The notes under the pieces were generated by a model. That model saw only the letters and a program-made list of their open reading frames with translations. It made no database searches and was not told the DNA's origin. The position numbers and the translations under genes are program-made. Positions 27,542-36,040 of a stretch of 64,000 bases of DNA are shown here, in pieces. Numbering within the stretch: position 1 is the first letter of the stretch; each line of letters opens with the position of its first letter. This DNA comes from JBPOFY01 sp051252415 (GTDB taxonomy: Bacteria > Verrucomicrobiota > Verrucomicrobiia > Opitutales > Coraliomargaritaceae), in NCBI GenBank assembly GCA_051252415.1, contig JBPOGA010000016.1:26916-90915 (forward strand), in the 5' to 3' direction.

Positions 27542-27943
27542 CTATCTTTTTTCAAGGATGCGACCATGCCCATAAAGTTGGTAACTGGAAAGAACTCCAT
27601 ACATTACAGATGAATTGCTATAGCTCGCTTCTCCTTTTGTCATTCCAAACGATAGAATCGCGATACCACTGTCTTTCTCTTGGATAAAATGAATACCATT
27701 CTTAGCAGGTTTCACTGATACATCGTGTATCTCAAAACTATTTGAGAAAGGACTGTAGTATTTCAATTCCCCTGTCTTTTTTTTACTATCAAAGGTAACT
27801 TCAATCTTAGTTTTCCTCTCTGACAGTTGAGGTGATGTTGTAACCTCTGCAGTATGAGTGAACAGAAATTCAATCGTCATCTCTTCAGCGATCATATTGA
27901 TAGTTAGCGATAAAGAGATTAAGAGTATTATTATTCTATTCAT
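27542..27943 (-). CDS. Small exported island protein 2
   Basis: This 133-residue protein has a signal peptide (IIILLISLSLTINMIA, cleavage near AEE). The remainder is beta-rich (TIEFLFTHTAEVTTSPQL; TKIEVTFDSKKKTGELKYYS), reminiscent of small lipocalin- or META-like barrels, but I cannot assign a family. It lies 60 bases upstream of exported protein 1 on the same strand. Confidence 0.65.
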   Translation of the reverse strand: MNRIIILLISLSLTINMIAEEMTIEFLFTHTAEVTTSPQLSERKTKIEVTFDSKKKTGELKYYSPFSNSFEIHDVSVKPAKNGIHFIQEKDSGIAILSFGMTKGEASYSNSSVMYGVLSSYQLYGHGRILEKR

Positions 27944-28012
27944 ATGTATGACTCTGAGCAGTTGAGCTAATTGATAAGGTGAGCAACACCACTCTAATTA
28001 GAACTCCAATAC

Positions 28013-28441
28013 TCATTTCGCAGCGTTGTTAACATTGGCTAAAAGTTCTGCCACCACTCTGGGCGGCTTGTTTATAAGTTTAAATGAGCTGTCTTGATAC
28101 TTATTCATCAGAATAGAGATGTTTTCATTCCTGAAATCTATTTCTTTAAGCATCTCCTTTTTTGCGTATTCGACGCGGGCTAAGGTTACCTTACCTGCCA
28201 TTTCAGAGTCACGTGTTTGGCTCGCTAGTAACATCGAGATTAAGCAGCAGTAATCGTAACTATCTCCGCTCATCTTGGCTGTTTCTGCGTATTCCTCTCC
28301 AGACTGCTTCAACGCCTGATGAACAATTAGCTGATAGGCTGCAGCTTCAGCATATTTCACGGCCAAATTATCCGTGGTTTCTGCGCCAAAAATATTAGCT
28401 GAAAAAATTAGTGAGACCATTAACCACGTTAAGTATTTCAT
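28013..28441 (-). CDS. Small exported island protein 3, helical
   Basis: From ATG 28441 the product has 142 residues; a GTG at 28447 would add two. The signal peptide is MKYLTWLMVSLIFSANIFGA. The mature part is strongly helical (LAVKYAEAAAYQLIVHQALK; ARVEYAKKEMLKEIDFRNE) with a CC pair (DYCCLISML). The composition resembles helical periplasmic adaptor or inhibitor proteins, but no family is recognised. It is the first gene of the minus-strand trio. Confidence 0.62.
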   Translation of the reverse strand: MKYLTWLMVSLIFSANIFGAETTDNLAVKYAEAAAYQLIVHQALKQSGEEYAETAKMSGDSYDYCCLISMLLASQTRDSEMAGKVTLARVEYAKKEMLKEIDFRNENISILMNKYQDSSFKLINKPPRVVAELLANVNNAAK

Positions 28442-28447
28442 AAACAC

Positions 28448-28940
28448 AGGCTAGTAATGTCTCTCGCTCCATCAACGTAATTATTTACGTCATAAGCTAA
28501 GGTATTCGCGCGTATGTGTGTTTCTTTTCGGTCGCGCCCGACCCATCCTAAGCAACCATCATTTGTTCGTATCAAACTCAGACGCCACGATTGAGACGGC
28601 TGTCTCATTAAAAGGTGTTATGTATAGTTAATCCTCGATAGCGAAAAACTTTTTGCGAGGCCTGATAAACGATCACACACTAACTACACGCCAAAGGTCT
28701 CACCCTCCCCCTCGGGGCCTACAGTAAGCCTGAGAGTCCTTGAGAGAGTCTGTCCCTCGGGTTGAGAGTCAACCTATCTCCACGGAGTTTGCCTATGTGT
28801 TCGCCTAATTTGATTGAATTTAGGCAAATTTACAGCGATACTCCTAATCGTGCTACAACGGCACGTTCATTCAAATAAAACACCATATCGCCCCGAATAG
28901 GCATAAAGAAGCCCCTTAGACGAATCTAAGAGGCTTCGAT
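28448..28940. other. Right-end noncoding region of the island
   Basis: No gene is seen in these 493 bases. They hold GCCTAAT-type motifs (28803-28809; inverted at 28818-28825) mirroring those near the integrase, several short GC hairpins around 28710-28780 and, at the end, the tRNA terminator. Its position next to attR fits an integrase-binding region and a promoter for the minus-strand exported-protein trio. Confidence 0.4.
28908..28937 (-). terminator. tRNA-Asn terminator supplied by the island
   Basis: A 13-base stem (28908-28920 with 28925-28937, one mismatch) has a 4-base loop. On the minus strand it reads GAAGCC...GGCTTC followed by TTTATG. It lies 5 bases beyond the tRNA CCA end. Since it lies on the island side of the integration site, the element brings its own terminator. 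Confidence 0.75.
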
Positions 28941-29017
<77 letters not shown>

Positions 29018-29060
29018 ATAAATTGTTTCCGTGAGGCCTTTCGGTCTGTTGGAAAGCGCG

Positions 29061-29090
29061 TATAAAGTTAATCTCAGCGGTGCTTGTCAA
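29061..29090 (-). promoter_or_regulatory. Sigma70-type promoter of tRNA-Asn
   Basis: On the minus strand TTGACA (29090-29085) is followed by 18 bases and TTTATA (29066-29061), about 44 bases before the tRNA 5' end. It is a consensus -35 box with a good -10 box. The position fits a short tRNA leader. Confidence 0.6.
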
Positions 29091-29108
29091 TAGTTTGTCT
29101 GAAAAAAT

Positions 29109-29711
29109 TTATAGTGCTTTCAATGTGTCCTTTAGCCACTCACTAGCCTTTGCTCGGTGACTGAGTTCGCCTTTCACCGTATCACCTAGCTCTGCGAACG
29201 TTTGCGCATAACCTTCGGGTATAAAAACGGGGTCGTATCCAAAACCAGATTCTCCATTTGGTGCAGTTGAAATATGCCCTGCACAGGTGCCATCGTAGTG
29301 TGTGATGAGGCCAAATTCATCGATGACGCAAAGCACACAGCGGAAACGGGCTGTCCGTTCGGCTTTGGGCAGGTCTCCAAGTGCTTCTAGAAGCTTGGCC
29401 ACATTATCCTCATCGGTTGCGTCTGGCCCTGCGTAGCGTGCCGAATAGACTCCTGGTGCGCCATCGAGCGCATCCACTTCGAGGCCCGAATCGTCGGCCA
29501 TCACCCACGCACCTTCGGGAGCGAGCGCACGAAGCGCTGCGGCCTTAATTTGCGCATTAGCGACAAAACTACCGCCATTCTCTTCGACGTCGGGCATGCC
29601 ACCGCAAACTTTGGCGGAAACCACCTGAAACGGAATTCCAGTCAAAAGTTGCTTGAACTCTTCAACTTTGTGGGCGTTGCCGGTGGCGATGATTAATTGG
29701 TAGTCTGACAT
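29109..29711 (-). CDS. rdgB: XTP/dITP pyrophosphatase (Ham1/RdgB)
   Basis: This 200-residue protein is full length for the family. It hydrolyses non-canonical purine triphosphates (XTP, ITP, dITP) to monophosphates, keeping them out of DNA and RNA. Motifs: IIATGNAHKVEEFKQLL at the N-terminus (phosphate binding), MADDSGLEVDALDGAPGVYS (metal and base recognition), SARYAG, and GESGFGYDPVFIPEGYAQTF. The C-terminal LSHRAKA block is present. It starts 6 bases after ribD on the same strand, so it is the last gene of the MBL-ribD-rdgB operon. Confidence 0.96.
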   Translation of the reverse strand: MSDYQLIIATGNAHKVEEFKQLLTGIPFQVVSAKVCGGMPDVEENGGSFVANAQIKAAALRALAPEGAWVMADDSGLEVDALDGAPGVYSARYAGPDATDEDNVAKLLEALGDLPKAERTARFRCVLCVIDEFGLITHYDGTCAGHISTAPNGESGFGYDPVFIPEGYAQTFAELGDTVKGELSHRAKASEWLKDTLKAL

Positions 29712-29717
29712 AGTTGT

Positions 29718-30836
29718 TTAAAGGTGTCCGCGTATCAGGGAATCCTCACCCAAGAGCGCTCGTTGCACACCGGAAAGCTCAATCGCTTCACTCATGGAGT
29801 TGGTATGGCGTGGGCTCCCGATGCCCACAGCAGCGCAATCGCTCATGAATTTAGGCGCTTGATACATAAAAAGGTAATCCAGTTTTCCTTTTTCTAGTAA
29901 GGCAGTGGCGAGTCTGGGGCCGGTTTCAACATACAGACCGATAATGCCCTCCGTGGCACAGCGCTCTCGAAATGCTTGCCAATCCAAATGCCCATCAGCG
30001 CCAATCGGCAATTCCCAGACGCAAATACCATGGTCGATCAACTTTTGCTTTAACATCTGGCAGGCCGTGCCAGCACAGAGCACCACTGTTTGCGCCTTAA
30101 ACTCGTCGGTATATAACTTGGGCAAGATTTTCCCTCCTGCGATTCGGAGGTAGCGGTCAAAGACAAATCGGCGTGGGCACCAGACTGTATCACCCACTCG
30201 ACTAGTAAGACTGGGATCGTCGCAAAGCACCGTATCGGCACCCACGGCGATGGCCGGAAAATATCGACGCCAACGCATCACATCAGCGCGCGCATCGGCG
30301 CCAGTGACCCACTGCGATTGCCCAGACGCTGCGGCAAACTTCCCATCGAGTGTGACCGCCATCTTCGCGGCGATTAATGGACTGCCTTTCACGATCCAAT
30401 GATTGAAAATCAAATTCATGTCGGTGCATGCCTCTGACAAAACACCGTCGAGCACTTCGATGCCAGCGGCACGCAAGACCTCGATGCCCCTCCCTGCATG
30501 TGCAGGATTCGGATCGATCGCACCAATCACAACGCGCCGTATGCCGGACTCAATGATCGCATCCGTGCAAGCACCCGTGCGGCCACAAGTGCTACACGGC
30601 TCGAGTGTAACATAGATCGTCGCCCCAGCTTTCGGCGTGCGTGCGAGTGCGCGCAAGGCTTCCACTTCGGCGTGCGCTTCTCCCGCTTGACTGTGCCACC
30701 CCTCGGCAACAATTTTGCCGCCTTCAACGATCACAGCTCCGACCATCGGGTTTGGATGCGTCTGCCCCCATGCGCTCTGTGCCAATTCAATGGCACGCTG
30801 CATGTGCATCACATCCGTTTGTAAAAAATTACTCAT
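29718..30836 (-). CDS. ribD: Bifunctional riboflavin deaminase/reductase
   Basis: This 372-residue protein catalyses the second and third steps of riboflavin synthesis in the cytosol: deamination and then reduction of the pyrimidine intermediate. The N-terminal deaminase domain (about 1-150) has the zinc site H55-A-E57 and the C81/C90 pair in PCSTCGRTGAC. The C-terminal NADPH-dependent reductase domain begins about residue 155 (SPLIAAKMAVTLDGKFAA). It overlaps the end of the MBL hydrolase gene by four bases, giving tight coupling. No FMN riboswitch is visible upstream. Confidence 0.96.
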   Translation of the reverse strand: MSNFLQTDVMHMQRAIELAQSAWGQTHPNPMVGAVIVEGGKIVAEGWHSQAGEAHAEVEALRALARTPKAGATIYVTLEPCSTCGRTGACTDAIIESGIRRVVIGAIDPNPAHAGRGIEVLRAAGIEVLDGVLSEACTDMNLIFNHWIVKGSPLIAAKMAVTLDGKFAAASGQSQWVTGADARADVMRWRRYFPAIAVGADTVLCDDPSLTSRVGDTVWCPRRFVFDRYLRIAGGKILPKLYTDEFKAQTVVLCAGTACQMLKQKLIDHGICVWELPIGADGHLDWQAFRERCATEGIIGLYVETGPRLATALLEKGKLDYLFMYQAPKFMSDCAAVGIGSPRHTNSMSEAIELSGVQRALLGEDSLIRGHL

Positions 30837-31465
30837 CCACGCACAAAGGGGTTACTGGCTTTTTCCTGAATGACAGAAGTCGTCGGCCCATGCCCAGGGT
30901 ATATGATTGTCTCATCTGGCAGCGTATAGACCTGTGTCTGAATCGACTTTTTCAGGACTTCAAAATCGCCGCCGGGCAAATCGTAGCGCCCGACACTCCC
31001 TGCAAAAATCACATCGCCGACAATTGTCGCGTTTTCCGACTCCAGATACACCAAGACATTGCCCGGGCAATGCCCCGGCACATGGCGAATCTCCATCTTT
31101 GCACCCAACAGCTCAAGCGTGTCTCCGCCCTCAATCCAGTGATCAATCGGTACGGGCAGCATCTCTAGACCTGGCATCGCATAACTCGCCATCTTTGCGG
31201 GGGCTGCAAACATTTCCGTGTCGGCCTTGTGCCCGTATGTCGGAATACCCGCTTTAGCAAATGCATGCCCATCCAAAATATGGTCCCAATGTCCATGAGT
31301 CAGAATGAGCGCGACAATTTCGCAATCGTGCTCATCCGCAACCTGCAAGGCCCATTCATACGCGTCGGCTGGCGCATCTATGATGACACACTCCTTACGC
31401 TCAGGCTCGATGAGGGCGATTGCGTTAGTTCCAATTGGTGGCAATTCTTGAGATTCAATGATCAT
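30833..31465 (-). CDS. MBL-fold metallohydrolase (glyoxalase II-like)
   Basis: This 210-residue protein has the metallo-beta-lactamase signature HGHWDH (H57, H59, D61, H62) in LILTHGHWDHILDGHAF. The other metal ligands are in VPGHCPGNV, the Asp in VGDVIFAGSVGR, and IIYPGHGP. These are the marks of the YcbL/glyoxalase II-like thioester hydrolases. The exact substrate is unknown; S-lactoylglutathione-type thioesters are typical of the family. It is the first gene of the operon with ribD and rdgB. Confidence 0.9.
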   Translation of the reverse strand: MIIESQELPPIGTNAIALIEPERKECVIIDAPADAYEWALQVADEHDCEIVALILTHGHWDHILDGHAFAKAGIPTYGHKADTEMFAAPAKMASYAMPGLEMLPVPIDHWIEGGDTLELLGAKMEIRHVPGHCPGNVLVYLESENATIVGDVIFAGSVGRYDLPGGDFEVLKKSIQTQVYTLPDETIIYPGHGPTTSVIQEKASNPFVRG

Positions 31466-31606
31466 TACCCATTACGATGCATGGCTCAGCCGTAGATTCA
31501 ATCCACAACTACAAATCAATACGTACAGAACGCATCAAAACTAGAGGAAACACCCTGCCAAAATTGACATTGTCGTCGGCACGATGAATACTCATATTTA
31601 TTGAAC

Positions 31607-32500
31607 ATGTCCCTGAAAGATCATACTAGCCGCCATCGACGATCCACTTGGGTGCTCGTCTGCACGTGCTACTTATGGGTGTGTGCTGGGCTGAGCGCAC
31701 AAGACTTCAAACCAGAGGCCACTCCGAACCCCTTCGTCATTGAAGGCTATGCGCTTCTCGAAGCTGGAAACTCTGACGGCGCACTCGAAGCGTTCGAAAA
31801 AGCGCTCGCGCTCGACACAAGCGAACTCCCCGCACGGCTTGGCCAAGCGATAATCTACGCAGAACAACAAAATCACGAAAAAGCCTTCATCTGTTACGAC
31901 ACCATTATCCAGGACCACCCACGTCATGTAGATGCTTGGAGCGGTCGCGGACTCGCAGCTTACAACTTAGAAGATTTCGACGAAGCGCTCAACTCCTTCA
32001 AACAAGCCACTTTCGATCAGCCCGTGAATGGGTTCTACTATGAATCGCTCGCTTGGACACAAATGTGCCGAGGCGATTTCGAGAGCGCGGCCACATCTTC
32101 GAAGACAGCCACACTCATGTATGGGCGCCAGGGCAAAGCAGTTGTTTACCCGCTACTCATTGCCTACTTTGCAAATAGCGAACTTGGCGACGAGGCCACT
32201 GCTCTGCGCACGCTGGCCTATGCACAAAAAAACAGCAATGCAAACGTCTGGCCGGCTCAAATTATTGATTATCTAAGCGGCAAAATTAATCACAACGAAC
32301 TCATCAGCTATGTAATGGACTCAGCTGAAGAAACCGAAGCACATGCCTACATTGGCCTCAAGCTACGCCTTGACCAGCAGAACGAAGCCGCACAAGCGCA
32401 CTTAGATTGGGTAAGTTCACACGGCGATACACGCGTCTTTGAATACACCCTCGCCCGCGCCATGAAGCTCCGCGAAAGTGTTGCCGTGCTCGGCCAATAG
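31607..32500 (+). CDS. Exported TPR-repeat protein
   Basis: From ATG 31607 the product has 297 residues. It has an N-terminal signal peptide (WVLVCTCYLWVCAGLSAQ). At least three tetratricopeptide repeats follow: YALLEAGNSDGALEAFEKAL, QQNHEKAFICYDTIIQDHP and AAYNLEDFDEALNSFKQA. TPR arrays mediate protein-protein contacts, here in the periplasm or outer membrane. It is transcribed away from the MBL operon and followed 32 bases later by the C39 peptidase gene. Partner unknown. Confidence 0.85.
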   Translation: MSLKDHTSRHRRSTWVLVCTCYLWVCAGLSAQDFKPEATPNPFVIEGYALLEAGNSDGALEAFEKALALDTSELPARLGQAIIYAEQQNHEKAFICYDTIIQDHPRHVDAWSGRGLAAYNLEDFDEALNSFKQATFDQPVNGFYYESLAWTQMCRGDFESAATSSKTATLMYGRQGKAVVYPLLIAYFANSELGDEATALRTLAYAQKNSNANVWPAQIIDYLSGKINHNELISYVMDSAEETEAHAYIGLKLRLDQQNEAAQAHLDWVSSHGDTRVFEYTLARAMKLRESVAVLGQ

Positions 32501-32532
32501 TCGCGCTGACTACCACGACACGATTCAGCCAT

Positions 32533-33783
32533 ATGCAAAGACCTTTGCTTCATCTCCTTGGACGGGCTCTTTGCGCCCTTCTCGTATACTTTACTTGCAC
32601 GACACTCAGCGCCAAAACTGAGCTACGAGAGTTTACCAGTTCAAATGGTCACACCGTGCAAGCCCGAGTGCTTGAAATCAACGCTCAGAAACAAAGCGCC
32701 CAACTCGAACGCGAAGACGGCACACCCATCACCGTCGAGTGGCGTGAACTATCGTCCAACGACGTTCAATGGCTCAAAGACCAAGTAGCACCTAATCCAT
32801 CCGAAGACCGATCATCACAGAAAGCAGACGCCACCCCACTACCCGAAAAATTCATACTCAAGAAAGTGCCCATGGTCACACAACACGGCAACTTCTGCGT
32901 GCCCGCCTCCGCGACGATGATCGCCGGGTTCCATGGACTCGAAACTGACCAGGACGAAGTCGCAAAGCTCTCCTCAAGCGGCTCCATCGGCAACCAAGGC
33001 ACCTACCCCAGCGACATGATTCTGGCGATCGGAAAGCTCGGTTTCGACGGCAAGAGCTTCCACTGGAAAGCCGAAAAATTTCACAGCACCGCACTACCAA
33101 AAATACGCCGCGCCTTGCACGACACAGGTCCGATCTACATCTCCTTCGCCCCAGGTGTCTTTGGTGAGATGGGGCATGGCTGCGTCATCATAGGCTATAA
33201 TGATCGCCGCGAAGAACTCACCTTCCACAATCCATGGGGTAATGTTTTTGAGAAAACTTACGAAGAAGTCGCCAAAGAAGGCCGTGGAGTCGTTTTTGTA
33301 GACCCACCAAAAAGCGCGCCAATAGCGTCCGACGTATTCATCAAGCAAATACAAAAGAAAGTTCCAAAATTCAAAGGAAACTTTCAAAAACTTACCGCGC
33401 AATTATCAAAATCAAAAGTCGCCCACGAACTGGTTTGGTGCAGTCGGCGAGATGAACGCGACGACAAAAGCTTCGCCCGCGACACCGCTCGTCGCGATGG
33501 GCGCAAGATCCTCGAACTCTCCTTCGAGCGCAATCCTGCAGTGCTCATCCCCAACAGCCCAGACGGCCAAACCGAATGCTACTACTTTGTCACACGTCCA
33601 CCCGAAGGTGGGTCGAGTTTCCTAGTGCGCGAAATCACCGCACAAGGCTGGAAGGAACCCGTACTAGTCACCTTAGGTAGCCTCACTCGCCACTGGACCA
33701 CCAGCTTCACAGACTCTAAAAGCACAAAGCTCATTTGGGAACTGCCGATGATTGAGCTCAGATCTATGGATTCACCTCGCTAA
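32533..33783 (+). CDS. SHD1-like domain fused to C39-family cysteine peptidase
   Basis: This 416-residue protein has a signal peptide (LVYFTCTTLSA). An SHD1-like domain (about 29-82, REFTSSNGHTVQARVLEI ... WRELSSNDVQWL) is of the kind found in many Planctomycetes and Verrucomicrobia exported proteins. A papain-like C39_2 domain (about 105-255) has active-site C122 in QHGNFCVPAS, H215 in MGHGCVIIGYN and N233 in FHNPWG. The C-terminal 150 residues are unassigned. It probably cleaves or processes periplasmic peptides. No transporter is adjacent, so it is not the usual bacteriocin-export C39 peptidase. Confidence 0.85.
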   Translation: MQRPLLHLLGRALCALLVYFTCTTLSAKTELREFTSSNGHTVQARVLEINAQKQSAQLEREDGTPITVEWRELSSNDVQWLKDQVAPNPSEDRSSQKADATPLPEKFILKKVPMVTQHGNFCVPASATMIAGFHGLETDQDEVAKLSSSGSIGNQGTYPSDMILAIGKLGFDGKSFHWKAEKFHSTALPKIRRALHDTGPIYISFAPGVFGEMGHGCVIIGYNDRREELTFHNPWGNVFEKTYEEVAKEGRGVVFVDPPKSAPIASDVFIKQIQKKVPKFKGNFQKLTAQLSKSKVAHELVWCSRRDERDDKSFARDTARRDGRKILELSFERNPAVLIPNSPDGQTECYYFVTRPPEGGSSFLVREITAQGWKEPVLVTLGSLTRHWTTSFTDSKSTKLIWELPMIELRSMDSPR

Positions 33784-33784
33784 C

Positions 33785-33814
33785 TAGCTAAGGTCCGAGG
33801 ACGAACCTTAGCTA
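33785..33814 (+). other. Perfect 10-bp hairpin after the C39 peptidase gene
   Basis: TAGCTAAGGT (33785-33794) pairs with ACCTTAGCTA (33805-33814) around 10 bases, directly after the stop codon. No T-run follows, so it is a weak terminator or an RNA-stability element. Confidence 0.5.
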
Positions 33815-33828
33815 CGACTCAATCAGCC

Positions 33829-34383
33829 ATGAAACAATCGCTCCCAGAGAATATCGAAGTCGTGAACAATCACGAATCATTCATTATTCGACGTAAGTGG
33901 TTCACAAAAAAGGCTTACTTCATGCTCTTCTTTACGATCTGCTGGAATAGCTTCATGGTCGTATGGATGACTTTAGCATTTGCCGACAAAGAGTGGACAA
34001 TGGCCGCCTTTGGTTCGCTACATGCGGGCGTCGGCGTTTGGCTCATCTATTTCACCACCGCAAGTTTCCTTAATACCACTGATATATTGGTAAACCACCG
34101 CACGCTTTCCATACAACATCGCCCCTTACCGTGGCTAAAGCCTAAGCCCATCCCAATCGAATCCATAAGGCAGGCATACACCAAACAGCATGTCATTAAA
34201 GGTGATGACAGCGATGAAATCACCTATCGGGTCATTGTCGTCACTCAGGACCGTCGGGAGCATAAACTAGTTACAAATTTGGCAACCGAAGACCAGGCGC
34301 GCTATATCGAACAAGAAATCGAGACCATCCTAGGCCTTGAAGATCTGCGCGTAGTCGGCGAAGTTTACAAAGCTAGCAATTAA
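33829..34383 (+). CDS. Small membrane protein with two transmembrane helices
   Basis: This 184-residue protein has two transmembrane segments near the N-terminus (YFMLFFTICWNSFMVVWMTL and FGSLHAGVGVWLIYFTTASF). A cytoplasmic beta-rich part of about 110 residues follows (LVNHRTLSIQHRPLPWLKPK, ITYRVIVVTQDRREHKLV), resembling a PH-like membrane domain. No function is known to me. It sits between the C39 peptidase gene and a small basic protein gene. Confidence 0.75.
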   Translation: MKQSLPENIEVVNNHESFIIRRKWFTKKAYFMLFFTICWNSFMVVWMTLAFADKEWTMAAFGSLHAGVGVWLIYFTTASFLNTTDILVNHRTLSIQHRPLPWLKPKPIPIESIRQAYTKQHVIKGDDSDEITYRVIVVTQDRREHKLVTNLATEDQARYIEQEIETILGLEDLRVVGEVYKASN

Positions 34384-34427
34384 GGATGCGCCTTGCCTTC
34401 ACCCCTCATCGTCGATTGCTTTCCCAC

Positions 34428-34640
34428 ATGAAACTCGAACAAGGACAAATCTGGAAAACCAATCCCGAAGTGCATAGCAACGCAGGCAAAAGCCTCTATC
34501 TACGCATCGTTCTACTCGAACGCCTCGCCGTCGAATACAAGGAAATGGACGCCCCTCAAACCCGAGATGGCAAACATAAGACCGCGACCAAGAAAGAGTT
34601 TTGCCGTTTAATCAAACGCGGTGAAATCGTCGAGGCTTAG
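34428..34640 (+). CDS. Small basic conserved-looking protein
   Basis: I choose ATG 34428 (MKLEQGQIWKTN); an earlier ATG at 34386 adds an Arg-rich stretch that looks non-native. The product has 70 residues and is Lys/Arg-rich, with no export signal. The N-terminal KLEQGQIWKTN and C-terminal FCRLIKRGEIVEA read like short proteins often found in this phylum. Function unknown. Confidence 0.65.
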   Translation: MKLEQGQIWKTNPEVHSNAGKSLYLRIVLLERLAVEYKEMDAPQTRDGKHKTATKKEFCRLIKRGEIVEA

Positions 34641-34933
34641 TAGAGCAAGAACCTAGATCCCTCAACCGCTTTTTCTACTTATTAACGCTAATCGAGCACG
34701 ACGTATCACAGAATTCTAATCTTAGAAATAAGCGTTCATTAGCGGTCGCCAGCTCTGCTGGCCTCTGAGTGGGTTGTGAATTAGGCAGAATGATTTTAAG
34801 GCAAAATAATTATAACGATTACGACCATATGGTATCTAACTATTGAGCGATGTTTTTTTAACTACGAAACCAAGGCATAAGCAATCGCTAGACAAAATTC
34901 TAAGAACCCCCTCGGTCGCACGTCCTACTCTAT
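34641..34933. other. Intergenic 293 bases
   Basis: No gene is seen. A short hairpin (GCCAGC with GCTGGC, about 34749-34763) and an AT-rich stretch before the next gene are the only visible structure. Confidence 0.3.
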
Positions 34934-35470
34934 ATGCAGATAATCAAACATTTCGTTTTAGTCATCTCTCTACTCGCTTCTAGTGTGGGGTCGGCGTTCG
35001 GAGGCCAAGCACTTATCGGATCAATCAAAGACTTTATTGATGGCGCAGTTCTGGTGGCGGTGATTGATGTAACTAAAGTCACGAAGGTCGAAGTATCCAC
35101 TGGAAATGGCCAAACATCGGACGTTTATGTGGCACATGCGGAGGTACTGCAGACACTGAAATCTGACTACTCCCCGACTCCCAAGAAAAGAACCATTGCG
35201 GTCGTAGGGTCTACCATTCCAATGAGCTCAGCAGTCTGGGAACCGATCAAGAAACAGCGATATCTAGCATTTCTCAACCCCGAGCAGGGACACTATCGCT
35301 ATAATTGGAAGTATGCAATGCGCCCCATCAGTCCTGAAGGTAAGGTTGAATGGATTGATCAAAACACCAAAGGAGCGTTCGAAATCCTCGCTATTGATAT
35401 CGACGAAGCCATCAAGAGAATACAAGCTGAGGTTGCCCAAACTACTACCGACGTGGTTCCGAATCCTTAG
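34934..35470 (+). CDS. Exported protein of unknown function
   Basis: This 178-residue protein has a signal peptide (FVLVISLLASSVGSAFG). The mature domain is beta-rich (GAVLVAVIDVTKVTKVEVST, VYVAHAEVLQTLKSDYSP, KRTIAVVGSTIPM) and resembles small OB- or NTF2-like periplasmic domains, though I cannot name a family. A second small exported protein gene follows 46 bases later. Confidence 0.72.
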   Translation: MQIIKHFVLVISLLASSVGSAFGGQALIGSIKDFIDGAVLVAVIDVTKVTKVEVSTGNGQTSDVYVAHAEVLQTLKSDYSPTPKKRTIAVVGSTIPMSSAVWEPIKKQRYLAFLNPEQGHYRYNWKYAMRPISPEGKVEWIDQNTKGAFEILAIDIDEAIKRIQAEVAQTTTDVVPNP

Positions 35471-35516
35471 AAGTGTCCCAAGATTACTATCAACGCTCCT
35501 CATAAAAATACAAACT

Positions 35517-35846
35517 ATGAAAAAGACTCTACAGACCCTAATCCTCCTCGTCGCCTTACTGCACCCAGCATTCGGAGCACCACTCCCCATCCAAGTAGGA
35601 GCTAAATACTATATTCAAATTGTTGATGGAAAGAAGGAGCTTCCATTTATGGATCGGCACCGGCCAGTCAAAGTCATTAATGTCTTTGATTATCCATGGA
35701 TCGAAATCGAATACACTTGGACCGCACAGGGCGTAGAGCCGAAAGTTTTCCGAAAATATTTAAACTTAGATCATGTGTTAGTCATCACAACAGGCGAACA
35801 CATGAAAAAGGAATGGCACACACCAACAACTGAGAAAGAGAAGTGA
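35517..35846 (+). CDS. Small exported protein of unknown function
   Basis: ATG 35517 gives 109 residues that begin with a clear signal peptide (MKKTLQTLILLVALLHPAFG). Earlier in-frame starts would place the signal internally. The mature part is a beta-type domain (VGAKYYIQIVDGKKELPF, PWIEIEYTWTAQG) with a charged tail (TPTTEKEK). The family is not recognised. Confidence 0.72.
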   Translation: MKKTLQTLILLVALLHPAFGAPLPIQVGAKYYIQIVDGKKELPFMDRHRPVKVINVFDYPWIEIEYTWTAQGVEPKVFRKYLNLDHVLVITTGEHMKKEWHTPTTEKEK

Positions 35847-36040
35847 TATTGCTTCAACCGAGTTCGTGCACATTAAGATTCCTCGCGCGTGAGTGGACTC
35901 AAACGTAGTAAACTGAGATCTCTCACGAAGCGCGACAAGTAAGGGAAGAACTTAAGCTTTGTGACTCTGTGCCTTTGTGAGATAAATGAGTTCAACCACC
36001 GAGCGCAGAGGAAAGGAATCTTCCCCACTACTCAACAAAC

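Noticed and set aside
23288..28940. Calling the island a prophage
   Set aside because: No capsid, portal, terminase, tail or lysis genes are visible.
30837..31600. FMN riboswitch for ribD
   Set aside because: ribD overlaps the MBL gene, and no conserved RFN-type helices were found upstream of the operon.
35847..36040. Small gene between the exported protein and murJ
   Set aside because: No frame with a credible start. The text resembles low-complexity intergenic sequence (TTTGTGACTCTGTGCCTTTG).
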